From the NCBI GenBank assembly GCA_036308645.1, contig JAXJVH010000007.1, positions 1 to 64,000 on the forward strand: a stretch of DNA of 64,000 nucleotides, written 5' to 3'. The DNA comes from RUG11462 sp036308645. Its GTDB lineage: Bacteria; Bacillota; Clostridia; Oscillospirales; Acutalibacteraceae. Positions 24,102 through 33,800 of this stretch are shown here, one piece after another. The notes under the pieces were generated by a model, which saw nothing but the letters and a program-made list of their open reading frames with translations, did not search any database and was not told the DNA's origin. A program made the position numbers and the translations under genes. Numbering within the stretch: position 1 is the first letter of the stretch; each line of letters begins with the position of its first letter.

Positions 24102-25142
24102 TTAAATATTTAATACCATATTAACAACCGTTCCCAACATTGCAAATGCAAAAAAGATTAACGCTAACACGCAAACAACCAGACAAATTACCCATACTGT
24201 GCATTTTGTTCCGCCTGCTACTGCAATATCGTTGATACATGCAGGCGTTGGATTGTTTTTCTTTATAGCAAGAATACTGCCGGCGGCATAATTAAAATAC
24301 CAATACTTTGCAAAAAGTCCCAAAATTAATGCGAAAGCAAAATTCATAAGACTTATCAAGAACATAATCGGCAAATACTTTGCAGTGGTTTCAACAATTG
24401 CTCTAGCGTACTCCTCTTCACCGACAAGGTCATCACTGTTATAATCATAATCATCATAACCTTCATCGTAACCGTAATAATAATCATAATACTGATCGTC
24501 GTCATCGAAATAATCGTCAAAATAATCATCGGCGTCTGCTCCGTAGTCATATTTTGCATTCGGTGAAATCGAATATGACCCGCTCATATTTTCTCTGACA
24601 AATGTTTCGGTAGCGTCGGTGATGTCGCTTACCATAAATACAGCGGTTACGCCGCCTACTATATTTAAAGCAAGCGCAATGCTTAATACTATCGCACCGA
24701 TTTTATTCATTTTGCGGTGAAAAAACCAAAACGCTCCGGCTATAGGCGAAATTAACCAACTCAACAAGAACACAAGCGGGCTGAAAGAAACCTTTTTACT
24801 GCTGCAAAATTTTCTGAAAGCGGGAATAAAATCATTTTGATTTTTTCCTACAAAAACCGAAAATTCCGCTTCGTTTACGCTGTTTAAATCAATTTGTGAG
24901 TCAAATTGTGATTCAAACTGATAATCAGAACCGCCCTGTTCTTCTGTGCCGCCTTCTGCACAGCCTTTTTCTTCTGTTTGAGAATCTGTTTGCGCCGCCG
25001 TCAATTGTACTGTCTCATTCTCATCAGGCTGCGGCGCGGCTTGCTCTTTTATATTATCATTATCCTCAAAAGCAGCGCCGCATTGACAACAAAATTTTGC
25101 GTCATCGGTATTTTGAGCATTACATTTATTACAAGTTTTCAT
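24102..25142 (-). CDS. Zinc-ribbon membrane protein with Asp/Tyr-rich loop
   Basis: Protein of 346 residues. The N-terminal zinc ribbon uses C4, C7, C18/C19 and C21 (TCNKCNAQNTDDAKFCCQCG). An acidic Gln/Glu-rich linker runs to about residue 110. Four hydrophobic segments follow; the first pair (about 122-170) contains SPIAGAFWFFHRKM, which resembles the DUF2628 membrane motif. Between membrane segments 2 and 3, residues 198-238 are almost only Asp and Tyr. The function is unknown. It follows the RING-like gene by 17 bp, so the two are probably one operon. Confidence 0.65.
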   Translation of the reverse strand: MKTCNKCNAQNTDDAKFCCQCGAAFEDNDNIKEQAAPQPDENETVQLTAAQTDSQTEEKGCAEGGTEEQGGSDYQFESQFDSQIDLNSVNEAEFSVFVGKNQNDFIPAFRKFCSSKKVSFSPLVFLLSWLISPIAGAFWFFHRKMNKIGAIVLSIALALNIVGGVTAVFMVSDITDATETFVRENMSGSYSISPNAKYDYGADADDYFDDYFDDDDQYYDYYYGYDEGYDDYDYNSDDLVGEEEYARAIVETTAKYLPIMFLISLMNFAFALILGLFAKYWYFNYAAGSILAIKKNNPTPACINDIAVAGGTKCTVWVICLVVCVLALIFFAFAMLGTVVNMVLNI

Positions 25143-25159
25143 ATTAAATCACGTCCCCC

Positions 25160-26032
25160 TCAAATAAAACTCATGATAACTAACGAAACTAAATTAACTG
25201 CAAAAAACAAGAGCATTGGAAGCATAAGATTTACGCCGCCTTTTTGCATAAAATCAATTTCGGTGGTTTTTCCCTCTTTTTTCATTGCGTCAATCGAAGA
25301 ATAAACCTTTTTCTTATAAATATAGTCGCCGAACATTCCCATAAAAATTTTTATAACGAGCGACAATAAAGAGCCGATAAAAAGCACTCCTGAAATTTTT
25401 AAAACTTCATCGGTAACAATTCCCGTAGCCATAAAATTCTGAACTGCCGAATTTGCGGTTCCGAGCGAATAAAAAATGCTGTAAAGCACCGAATACAATG
25501 CAACCAATATCGACGGATAATAGCATTTTCTTGAAACAAGCCAATATTCAGGCACTAAAAAAGCTACCCAGTTCCAGTTAATCTTTTTTCTAAGCGCCGC
25601 CATTTTTCTGAAAATATTAATATATCGAAGAGCGTTGTATCCGACAAATTTTGCAATATTTTCAGCGCTTTCGCCGCCGATATCTTCATTTCTGTCAATT
25701 CCGTTAGAAGTAAAAAACGGGTTTTCCTGACTTGTTCTGCTGTTGTTAAACTCGCCTTGAAACTGCGTATTAAACGCATTATTCGGGTTCGGATTTTGGT
25801 TGTTTTCGTTCTGCTCAGCGGTTTGATTGTCAAAATCCGTAGTTCTCGGCGGTTCAATTTTCGGCGGTTGCCATTGCTCGGGAGTGCCGTGTTTATCGGC
25901 ATAAGCGCAATGTCCTAACTGCAAATAACATGATTTGTGATGCGGCGCACCGCAATCGGGGCAAAAAGCCACCTCATCTGTAAAAAGTTTTGCCTTGCAA
26001 ACGGGGCAAAGCATATTTTCATCAATTTTCAT
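25160..26032 (-). CDS. Prokaryotic RING-like zinc protein with DUF2628-type membrane domain
   Basis: Protein of 290 residues. The N-terminal cysteine/histidine cluster (C9, C12, C24, C27, H31/H32, C35, H41, C42) fits the prokaryotic RING finger family 1 pattern (CPVC, CPDCGAPHHKSCY, GHC). A PPKIEPP segment and an Asn/Gln-rich linker reach to about residue 110. The membrane part has WNWVAFLVPEYWLVSRKCYY, a DUF2628-like signature, and four hydrophobic segments. No catalytic motif is seen; the RING-like domain probably binds a partner protein. Role unknown. Confidence 0.7.
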   Translation of the reverse strand: MKIDENMLCPVCKAKLFTDEVAFCPDCGAPHHKSCYLQLGHCAYADKHGTPEQWQPPKIEPPRTTDFDNQTAEQNENNQNPNPNNAFNTQFQGEFNNSRTSQENPFFTSNGIDRNEDIGGESAENIAKFVGYNALRYINIFRKMAALRKKINWNWVAFLVPEYWLVSRKCYYPSILVALYSVLYSIFYSLGTANSAVQNFMATGIVTDEVLKISGVLFIGSLLSLVIKIFMGMFGDYIYKKKVYSSIDAMKKEGKTTEIDFMQKGGVNLMLPMLLFFAVNLVSLVIMSFI

Positions 26033-26089
26033 TCAAACTTTCCTTTTGCAAAAATCTTTGTTTAATATTTATATTTTAAATTAAACAGT

Positions 26090-26611
26090 TTATCGTCTGT
26101 TGCGTTTTAAAAAACTGTCAATGGAATATATTACATCAAAATAGTTTTTTCCGTAATTATGATACTCGCCGTTTTCAACCATTCTTTGCAATTCCTCTTT
26201 GCTTACCCACTTAACCTCGGCAACCTCATCCTCTTGCAGGCGACAGCGGTTTGCGGGAATGTTACATCTTACCGCATAAATATCGTTAATCGAATATTTA
26301 CGCAACTGACGTTTCACAAGCACCATTCTTCGGCGGGTAACTCTGATTCCCAACTCTTCAAAAAGTTCTCTTATGGCGGCGTGGCGAGAACCTTCGCTTG
26401 AAAACGCCGAACCGCCCGTAGCCGCCCATTCGCCCGGCATAAGCGGTTTTTTATCAGAACGTCGCTGAATTAAAAACTCGCCCTTATCATTGACAACCCA
26501 TATATGAACAACTAAATGATACTCTCCTTTAGAAAGTCCTCTGCGACCTCGAACGACCGTTTTACCGGTTTTATTTCCGTCCTTATCAAGTATGTCCCAA
26601 TATTCTATCAT
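26090..26611 (-). CDS. Nudix hydrolase
   Basis: Protein of 173 residues. The Nudix box is canonical: G-x5-E-x7-REL-x-EE-x-G-I (GSAFSSEGSRHAAIRELFEE). The N-terminal EYWDILDKDGNKTGKTVVRG resembles the subgroup that includes isopentenyl-diphosphate isomerase-like and YfcD-type Nudix proteins. The residues defining a true isomerase were not identified, so the substrate is left open. It is divergent from mnmG. Confidence 0.85.
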   Translation of the reverse strand: MIEYWDILDKDGNKTGKTVVRGRRGLSKGEYHLVVHIWVVNDKGEFLIQRRSDKKPLMPGEWAATGGSAFSSEGSRHAAIRELFEELGIRVTRRRMVLVKRQLRKYSINDIYAVRCNIPANRCRLQEDEVAEVKWVSKEELQRMVENGEYHNYGKNYFDVIYSIDSFLKRNRR

Positions 26612-26756
26612 ACTTTATCTCCAAAATACAAAACTACTATCATAGATATTTTACTATATTTTCGTTTTATTTTCAAGCGGTATATTTGAATATTAAAATT
26701 TAATTCTTAATTTATTAAAATTTTGAAACTTTTTATTGCGTTTGTGATATAAATAA

Positions 26757-26785
26757 TTGAATTTTTATTTATTATTTGATATAAT
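26757..26785 (+). promoter_or_regulatory. Promoter of mnmG
   Basis: TTGAAT (26757-26762), a 17-bp spacer, then TATAAT (26780-26785), about 37 bp upstream of the proposed start. A near-consensus sigma-A promoter. Confidence 0.75.
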
Positions 26786-26821
26786 GATTTTAATATTTTA
26801 ATTTCAGAGGTGAAAAAAGGC

Positions 26822-28696
26822 TTGGCATATTTTGCAGGAAATATTGACGTTGCAGTAATAGGCGCAGGTCATGCAGGCATTGAAGCGGCTTTGGCGGCTT
26901 CAAGATTGAATCTTAATACAATTATCTTTACCATAAATCTTGATTCGGTGGGAAATTTGCCTTGCAATCCCGCTATCGGCGGTACGGCAAAAGGACATTT
27001 GGTAAGAGAATTGGACGCTTTAGGCGGTGAAATGGGCAAAGCCGCCGACGAAACCTTTATTCAATCGAGAATGTTAAACAAAGGCAAAGGCCCTGCGGTA
27101 CACTCGCTACGCGCGCAGATTGACAGAAGGCATTATTCCGAGCGAATGAAACATTGCCTTGAAAAACAGGAAAATCTAACGCTGATACAAGCCGAGATTA
27201 CCGCTATCGAGCAAGACGGCGAAGTTTGGAAGATTTATACCAGAATGGACGCTTGCTATACCGCAAAGGCGGTAATTATCTGCACAGGTACATATCTCGG
27301 CGGAAAAGTATACATAGGCGAAGTTAATTACGAATCGGGTCCGGACGGACTTTTCCCCGCCGCTTTTTTAGGCGAATCTTTGAGAAAACTAGGCGTAAAA
27401 ACAAGACGCTTTAAAACAGGCACGCCGCCGAGAGTTCTGCGTTCTTCAATTGATTTTTCGGAACTTGAAGAACAGTACGGCGACAACCCGATTACGCCTT
27501 TTTCTTATGATACCGACCCTAAAACGCTTACCAACAAAGCGATATGCCACATCACCTGGACAAACGAAAAAACCAAAGAGATTATTTTAAATAATCTTCA
27601 CCGTTCGCCGCTTTACGCAGGTGAAATTGAAGGCGTAGGACCGAGATACTGTCCGAGTATTGAAGATAAAACGGTGCGTTTTAAAGACAAACAGCGCCAT
27701 CAGATTTTTATTGAGCCATGCGGTCTTAACACCGAAGAAATGTATTTGCAGGGCGTTTCTTCTTCGCTCCCTGAAGAAGTTCAGCAACAGATGTACCACA
27801 GCATTAAAGGTCTTGAAAACTGTAAAATTATGCGTACCGCTTACGCTATTGAATATGATTGCATTGACCCTACCGCACTTTATGCCACTTTGGAATTTAA
27901 AGATTTTTCGGGGCTTTACGGCGCAGGTCAATTTAACGGCTCTTCGGGTTATGAGGAGGCGGCGGTGCAAGGCTTTGTTGCAGGCGTCAACGCCGCAAGA
28001 AAGATAAAGGGCGAAAGTCCTCTTATTCTTTCAAGAGCCGACTCTTATATTGGCACTTTGATTGACGACCTTGTGACAAAAGGTTGCAACGAACCTTACA
28101 GAATGATGACATCTCGTTCGGAATACCGCCTTGTTTTAAGGCAGGATAATGCCGACGAGCGATTAATGGCAATCGGCAGAGAAATAGGACTTATCAACGA
28201 TAAAAAATGGGAGGACTTTGAGCAAAGGCAAACACTTAAACAAAAAGAAATCGAACGTGCAAACTCGGTTGTTTTTCCGCCGAATGATGAGCTTAATAAA
28301 ATTTTAGAATCAAATAATACCGCTCCTGCGACAACGGGAATTCGTCTTTGCGACCTTATAAAGCGCCCCCAGCTTGATTATGAAAAACTGACTGAAATTG
28401 ATAAAACCCGTCCCGATATTCCGAACGATGTTTTGCTTTCGGCACAAACCGAGATAAAGTATGACGGATACATAAAAAGACAAAACTCCGCTATAAAAGA
28501 GTTGAAAAGACTTGAAAACAAAAGTCTGCCCGAAAATATTGACTACAATTCAATATTAGGGCTGAGACTTGAAGCAAGAGAAAAATTAAGCAAAATAAGA
28601 CCGAAAAACATAGGTCAGGCATCACGAGTTTCGGGAGTATCCCCCGCTGATGTTTCGGTGCTATTGATTTGGCTCGAGAAAGGAAACTCAAAATGA
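26822..28696 (+). CDS. mnmG: tRNA uridine-34 modification enzyme MnmG (GidA)
   Basis: FAD enzyme of about 624 residues that, with MnmE, makes carboxymethylaminomethyluridine at the wobble position of some tRNAs. The dinucleotide fold VIGAGHAGIEAA opens the protein. Further signatures are NPAIGGTAKGHLVRELDALGG, RFKTGTPPR, FSGLYGAGQFNGSSGYEEAA and MTSRSEYRLVLRQDNAD. The frame opens at a GTG at 26810, but that GTG is part of the Shine-Dalgarno AGAGGTG. The TTG at 26822 gives an N-terminus (AYFAGNIDVAVIG) like the family, so I prefer it. Confidence 0.96.
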   Translation: MAYFAGNIDVAVIGAGHAGIEAALAASRLNLNTIIFTINLDSVGNLPCNPAIGGTAKGHLVRELDALGGEMGKAADETFIQSRMLNKGKGPAVHSLRAQIDRRHYSERMKHCLEKQENLTLIQAEITAIEQDGEVWKIYTRMDACYTAKAVIICTGTYLGGKVYIGEVNYESGPDGLFPAAFLGESLRKLGVKTRRFKTGTPPRVLRSSIDFSELEEQYGDNPITPFSYDTDPKTLTNKAICHITWTNEKTKEIILNNLHRSPLYAGEIEGVGPRYCPSIEDKTVRFKDKQRHQIFIEPCGLNTEEMYLQGVSSSLPEEVQQQMYHSIKGLENCKIMRTAYAIEYDCIDPTALYATLEFKDFSGLYGAGQFNGSSGYEEAAVQGFVAGVNAARKIKGESPLILSRADSYIGTLIDDLVTKGCNEPYRMMTSRSEYRLVLRQDNADERLMAIGREIGLINDKKWEDFEQRQTLKQKEIERANSVVFPPNDELNKILESNNTAPATTGIRLCDLIKRPQLDYEKLTEIDKTRPDIPNDVLLSAQTEIKYDGYIKRQNSAIKELKRLENKSLPENIDYNSILGLRLEAREKLSKIRPKNIGQASRVSGVSPADVSVLLIWLEKGNSK

Positions 28697-29880
28697 CGGA
28701 GTTTTTACTAAAAAGGTTTGTAAAAGATTATAAAAACACATCAAATCAAGAAGTTCGCGAGCGTTACGGTTCTTTTGCGGGAATCGTCGGTATTTTTGTA
28801 AATATTACGCTTTTTATTGCAAAATTCATCGCCGCATTGCTTTCGGGATTTTCTATTTCCGTTCTTGCCGACGCTTTAAACAACCTTTTTGACGCAGTTT
28901 CATCTGTAGTTACTTTTGCAGGCTTTAAAATTGCTAACAAAGCCGAGGACAAGGATCACCCTTTCGGTCATGGCAGAATGGAATACATTTCGGGACTGAT
29001 AGTTTCATTTATCATAATTTTAGTCGGTTTTGAACTTTTAAAAGAATCAATACCGAAGATTTTTAATCCCGAAGCCGCCGCTTACAGCCTTATTTCGATT
29101 ATTATTATGTTGGCGGCAATTCTAATTAAAATATGGCTCGGACTTTTTAACAAAAATTTAGGCAAACGCATAACTTCAGCCGCTTTAAACGCTACCGCAA
29201 TGGATTCATTTTGCGATGTTGCCGCAACTTCGGCAGTTTTAATAGGTCTTGTAGTAGGTCTTGCGTTTAACATTAATATTGAGGGCTACACAGGTTCTAT
29301 AGTAGCCGCATTTATTATCTACACAGGCATTATGGCGGCAAAAGATACTCTCTCTCCGCTTCTTGGCGAAGCGCCGGACGAGGATTTTGTAGAAAATATT
29401 GAAAAAACCGTTATGGCTCATGACGAGGTTATCGGTATTCACGATTTAATAGTGCACGATTACGGTCCGGGGAGAAAGATGATTTCTTTACACGCAGAGG
29501 TTTCATCAGACGGAGATATTTTAAAAATTCACGATGCAATCGACCTTATTGAAATGGAACTCGGCGCAAAATTTCACTGCGTTGCGACAATACACATGGA
29601 CCCGATTGATTTAAACTGTGAAACCACCAACACCTTGAAAAAACAAGTCGGCGAAATTCTTGAAAGCATTGACGGTTCGCTTTCGTTTCACGATTTCAGA
29701 ATAGTATCGGGACCTACCCATACAAACTTAATTTTCGATGTCGTTATGCCTTACAGTTTCCCTGTTTCCGCCGAAACGCTCAAAAGTGAAATCAAGGAAA
29801 AAGTGAGTAAAATAAACGAAAACTATTTCTGCGTTATAAATATTGATAAAAAATACGTAACCGAAAAAGAAACGGAGTAA
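28693..29880 (+). CDS. Cation diffusion facilitator family transporter
   Basis: Membrane exporter of divalent metal (Zn, Fe, Mn or similar), 395 residues. Six membrane segments span about 20-215. Metal-site residues are visible in SVLADALNNLFDAVSS and KDHPFGHGRMEYISG. A C-terminal cytoplasmic ferredoxin-like domain (about 220-390) is His-rich (IGIHDLIVHDYGPGRKMISLHAEV). The ATG at 28693 overlaps the mnmG stop (ATGA) and has AGGAAA upstream; the longer in-frame start lies inside mnmG and is rejected. The metal cannot be assigned. Confidence 0.92.
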   Translation: MTEFLLKRFVKDYKNTSNQEVRERYGSFAGIVGIFVNITLFIAKFIAALLSGFSISVLADALNNLFDAVSSVVTFAGFKIANKAEDKDHPFGHGRMEYISGLIVSFIIILVGFELLKESIPKIFNPEAAAYSLISIIIMLAAILIKIWLGLFNKNLGKRITSAALNATAMDSFCDVAATSAVLIGLVVGLAFNINIEGYTGSIVAAFIIYTGIMAAKDTLSPLLGEAPDEDFVENIEKTVMAHDEVIGIHDLIVHDYGPGRKMISLHAEVSSDGDILKIHDAIDLIEMELGAKFHCVATIHMDPIDLNCETTNTLKKQVGEILESIDGSLSFHDFRIVSGPTHTNLIFDVVMPYSFPVSAETLKSEIKEKVSKINENYFCVINIDKKYVTEKETE

Positions 29881-29882
29881 AA

Positions 29883-30668
29883 ATGAGAAAAGAGAGCAAA
29901 AAGATGAGCAAATCAAATTACAGCGATAGCGTAAAACGCCTTCGGGAATTTCTTAAAGAAAAGGAAAAAAGCAGACAAGACTGGGCGAAAGAAAGTTGGT
30001 CACATTCAGGCGGTAAACTTCATAAAATAGGCAGGGTTTTAGTTCCTGTTGTTTCATTTGCAGGTATGTTTTTAATGATAATGGTATGCTTGATAAGATT
30101 TATGAACATTCCGCAAATCGGCAGAGCGCTTGCAGGAAACGCAAGCGGTTTAAACGAAACCGCAAAGGAAGACCCTGCGATTTATCCGTTTTTTGTTCTC
30201 GTTTTTATTGCGTTGTGTCTGCTTGTTTATACCTCTATAAGATTTATTAAAGGTAAATTCAAAAACACGCCTTACCTATTGTTCGGCACTTCGCTGTTTT
30301 TATCGCTTTGCGCTTTATTGCGTTACGGCGCAGATCAGGGTACTTTTCCCGATAATTCGGGTTTTGACGGCGCACCTACCTTTACTTATTTTGAATATTG
30401 CCTGTTTACGCTCGGTGTTTTTGCGGCAGTAGCGGTTTTTGCTTTAATTCTTATGATTATAGAACTGCGCGACAAACGTGAATTCAACCGAAATGTCGAG
30501 CATACGCTGCTTAAAATTATTCCAAAAGAAAAGTCAGGCGATTTACTGACAGAAGAAGAGTATTCAAAACTTATAGATGAATATATAGAATCCGAAAAGC
30601 AAAAATCAGAACTTGAGTTTTTAAGTAAAAAAGAAGCAAAAAAACATAAAAAGCGCAAGCACAATTAA
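29883..30668 (+). CDS. Unknown membrane protein
   Basis: Protein of 261 residues, no family recognised. A basic N-terminal cytoplasmic segment (about 1-55) precedes four hydrophobic segments (about 56-78, 103-123, 134-152, 173-198). The C-terminal tail is highly charged and ends in the lysine-rich KKEAKKHKKRKHN. It begins 3 bp after the transporter stop with GGAG upstream, so it is the third gene of the mnmG operon, and it is followed by a terminator. An alternative start is the Met at residue 8. Confidence 0.7.
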   Translation: MRKESKKMSKSNYSDSVKRLREFLKEKEKSRQDWAKESWSHSGGKLHKIGRVLVPVVSFAGMFLMIMVCLIRFMNIPQIGRALAGNASGLNETAKEDPAIYPFFVLVFIALCLLVYTSIRFIKGKFKNTPYLLFGTSLFLSLCALLRYGADQGTFPDNSGFDGAPTFTYFEYCLFTLGVFAAVAVFALILMIIELRDKREFNRNVEHTLLKIIPKEKSGDLLTEEEYSKLIDEYIESEKQKSELEFLSKKEAKKHKKRKHN

Positions 30669-30681
30669 AAAAACAGATTGC

Positions 30682-30718
30682 AAAACCGCAGTATTAAAAA
30701 ACATACTGCGGTTTTTTG
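30682..30718 (+). terminator. Terminator of the mnmG operon
   Basis: 13-bp stem AAAACCGCAGTAT with its complement around an 8-base loop, followed by a TTTTTT run. Confidence 0.9.
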
Positions 30719-30784
30719 TCTGATAATATTGCAACACAATCGACATAAAAGCAAATAAATACAATATTTTGACCATTTTTTACA

Positions 30785-30814
30785 TTGAAAAAACAATAAT
30801 CTTTTTAGTATTAT
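30785..30814 (+). promoter_or_regulatory. Promoter of the secreted esterase gene
   Basis: TTGAAA (30785-30790), an 18-bp spacer, then TATTAT (30809-30814), 37 bp upstream of the ATG; AGGAGGC lies between. The gene is monocistronic with terminators on both sides. Confidence 0.6.
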
Positions 30815-30850
30815 AAAATTAATATAAATATTTATTAATAGGAGGCTTTT

Positions 30851-33800
30851 ATGAAAAAACAACTATCAATAATTCTGGCAATTGTAATGTTATTTACGGT
30901 TATCGGTTCGATGCAAATTGCAAATGCCGAGTCAGAACCTATCGAAATTCTTACAGTAAAAGATCAAATCCGTACTGTCGGCAGAACCGAAGAAGTCGAT
31001 AACGGTATTGCCTGCGACTGGACTGCAAGCGGTATTGAATTTAATGCCGTTTGCGAAGAAAATTCAAGTATTGCATTAACCATAAATTCAAACGCTGAAT
31101 GTTATTTTACTGTTTTTATTGATGATGTTCGTCAAGATTACAGAGTTCGCACTTTGAGCGGAGATTATACCCCTGTATTCGCATCTGCCGAAAACGGACT
31201 TGAATCCGGCAAACATAAAATAAAAATTATAAAACAAACAGAACGCTCGAATGTAAAAACCACCATTAAAGCAATTTCGCTCAATAATGTTGTTTTAAGC
31301 GACAAACCCGAAGAGCCTGAATATATTTTTGAAATGGTCGGCGACTCTATTACAAGCGGTTTCGGCTCGCTTGATACAAACAATCAAGAGGCAAAATACT
31401 CTGACGGTACCAGAACTTACGCTTATCTCACTGCTCAAAACTTCGGGGCGGAAGCAAGAGTGGTTTCTCAATCAGGCGGCTTTATAACTTCTCTTTATAA
31501 CCAGTATATCAAAAATTCCCGTGACGACAATGCTTTTGATTATTCAGCGTACAAAAAGCCAAATGTTGTTACACTTGCTTTCGGAACAAACGACGGCTCA
31601 AGAACCGTAGAATATTGGCAGACCGGTATTCAGAATTTCGCCGACGCAATTCGCACGGGATATAACGATAATTCAATTCCGATTGTGTTTATCCACAATC
31701 TCATATCTAACGATGACAAATTAAGAGCAAATGTTGCGACGGCTATTAAAAACCTTAAAGCAGAAGATGAAACAAAATACAGCAATATATATGTAACTTC
31801 AGGTAATAATCCTCAAGGTGGTCATCCGGGTCAACAAAGCCATTATAAAACCTCTAAAAAACTTACAAGAGATTTGGTGGAATTCGGTTTAATGCCTGCA
31901 AGCGCTTTAAAAGACGACGCTACTATTATTCTTAATGAATCAAGCCAAAAAGAAATAACGGTTAATAATTTTGACAGTAATATTACTGCTGTTGACGGCA
32001 TTACAAGCGAACTCGTTTCACCGCTTGACCCTGCAGATAACGGCGTAGACGGCAAATATGCCGTTAAATTTACCGCAGACGGCACTCAAACGGAAGTTGC
32101 CGATAAAAACACATTACATGCAACATTCGGTACTGTAGCCAATACAAATTATAAAACAAAGGGTATCTCGTTCTATCTTAAATATCATGATACGGATTAT
32201 GATTCAAGCGATGAAACCTCGGTTTATGATATTCCGAGACTGTATTTTGTGAACGGAAACGGAGATAGCACCGCTTACGACCTTTACAGCGTAAAACTCA
32301 GCGATGTTAAAGATAACGAATTAACCAAAGTTGAAATATACTGGAATGAAATGCCGTATTCAAATTATATTTTCTTGAGATCATTTATAAATTGTAATTC
32401 GGTTAAACTGTGCCTTGATATGCACGGAGAATGTGAATATACCATTGATAATATGCAGGCTATTCTATGCGATTATACTTATTCGGATAACAGCAATCAG
32501 GCTTATACATATACCAAAGGATACAGTTCATACGAAGTTATCGGTATTTTGGACGGTTATGAAGCGGCAACTACCGTAACATCTGCAACTTCTGCAACCA
32601 CAACAACTTCTACCGCAACAACCACAAAGGGAACCGAAACAAGTTCATCCGCTTCCTCTGCTACAGATTCCGAATATACAAAAGTATTGGATTTTGATAC
32701 TACGCTTACAGAACCTGTATTCGGTTGGCAGAACGGAACCGACAAGAGTTCGGTTATTGACTACACAACAGTAGATGAAACCTACGCCGACGGCAACGTT
32801 GCCATGCTTGCAAGTTCAAACAACTACAACAATGTAGGCTTTTTGTTGGGCGATGTATTCTCGGGCAAAAAGGTAAAATCAATTTCTTTTGAGATTTGGT
32901 CAACAACTGCATTTAATCTTGACAACAGATCGGGTTTGAGAAACGGTACAAATTATGCCGACCCTGAAATTGATATGAGAAATCTTGGGTACAATGACAG
33001 CAAGAAATTTTTAATTACTAAAGAAAAACAAAATCTTATTTTTGATTTTTCAAATATTTCTGTAGATGTAACCGCTTGGACAAATCCTCATGTTTCTTTC
33101 AATCTCAGCAAAACTACCACTCTGTATATTGATAATATTACTGTTACTTATGAAAGATATTATGCAGATTTAGACGTTGAGGGTAATGTAGAAAGAGTAT
33201 ACGCTGACGAAAACGGTTATATTACTTTACCTGACGTCGCTATTTCAACAGGTGATTTTGCAGGTTGGGCAACTGATGATGATGCAGATAATATAATCCC
33301 TGCAAACACTTCATTAAACATTAGCAAAGATACTGTTTTCTATGCGGTTTCAAGCAACAGACTCGACCAAGAAGCACCGGCTGCCCCTGTTGTTGAATCA
33401 GTAGGAGCAACAACAGTAACTCTTGTTGCAAATGATTCTTATCAGTACAGTATGGACGGCACAGTTTGGCAGAACAGCAATATATTTACCGGACTTGATT
33501 CTGCAACGGAGTATACGTTCTATCAAAGATATAAAGCTACTGCAACACATAAATCAAGTCCTGCTTCCGAAGGATTAAAAGTTACAACCGCTACCGTATA
33601 TAACTTTGAAGCAGAAAAAACAGTAGGTGCATATTCGGGTACATTAAATAGTAACAGTTCTAACTCTGATACATCAACAGGTTCTTTGATTTATGCAGTT
33701 CACGACGCTTCAAATCCTGCCGTAGGACACTATGTTGAATATAAATTTACAGGAATAACTACCGGCTACTACCAAGTTTCGCTCTTCTCGAGAAACGTAT

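Noticed and set aside
24420..24560. CRISPR-like or tandem DNA repeat from the repeating TAAT/CATC pattern
   Set aside because: It is in-frame Asp/Tyr codon repetition inside a coding gene, without regular repeat-spacer units.
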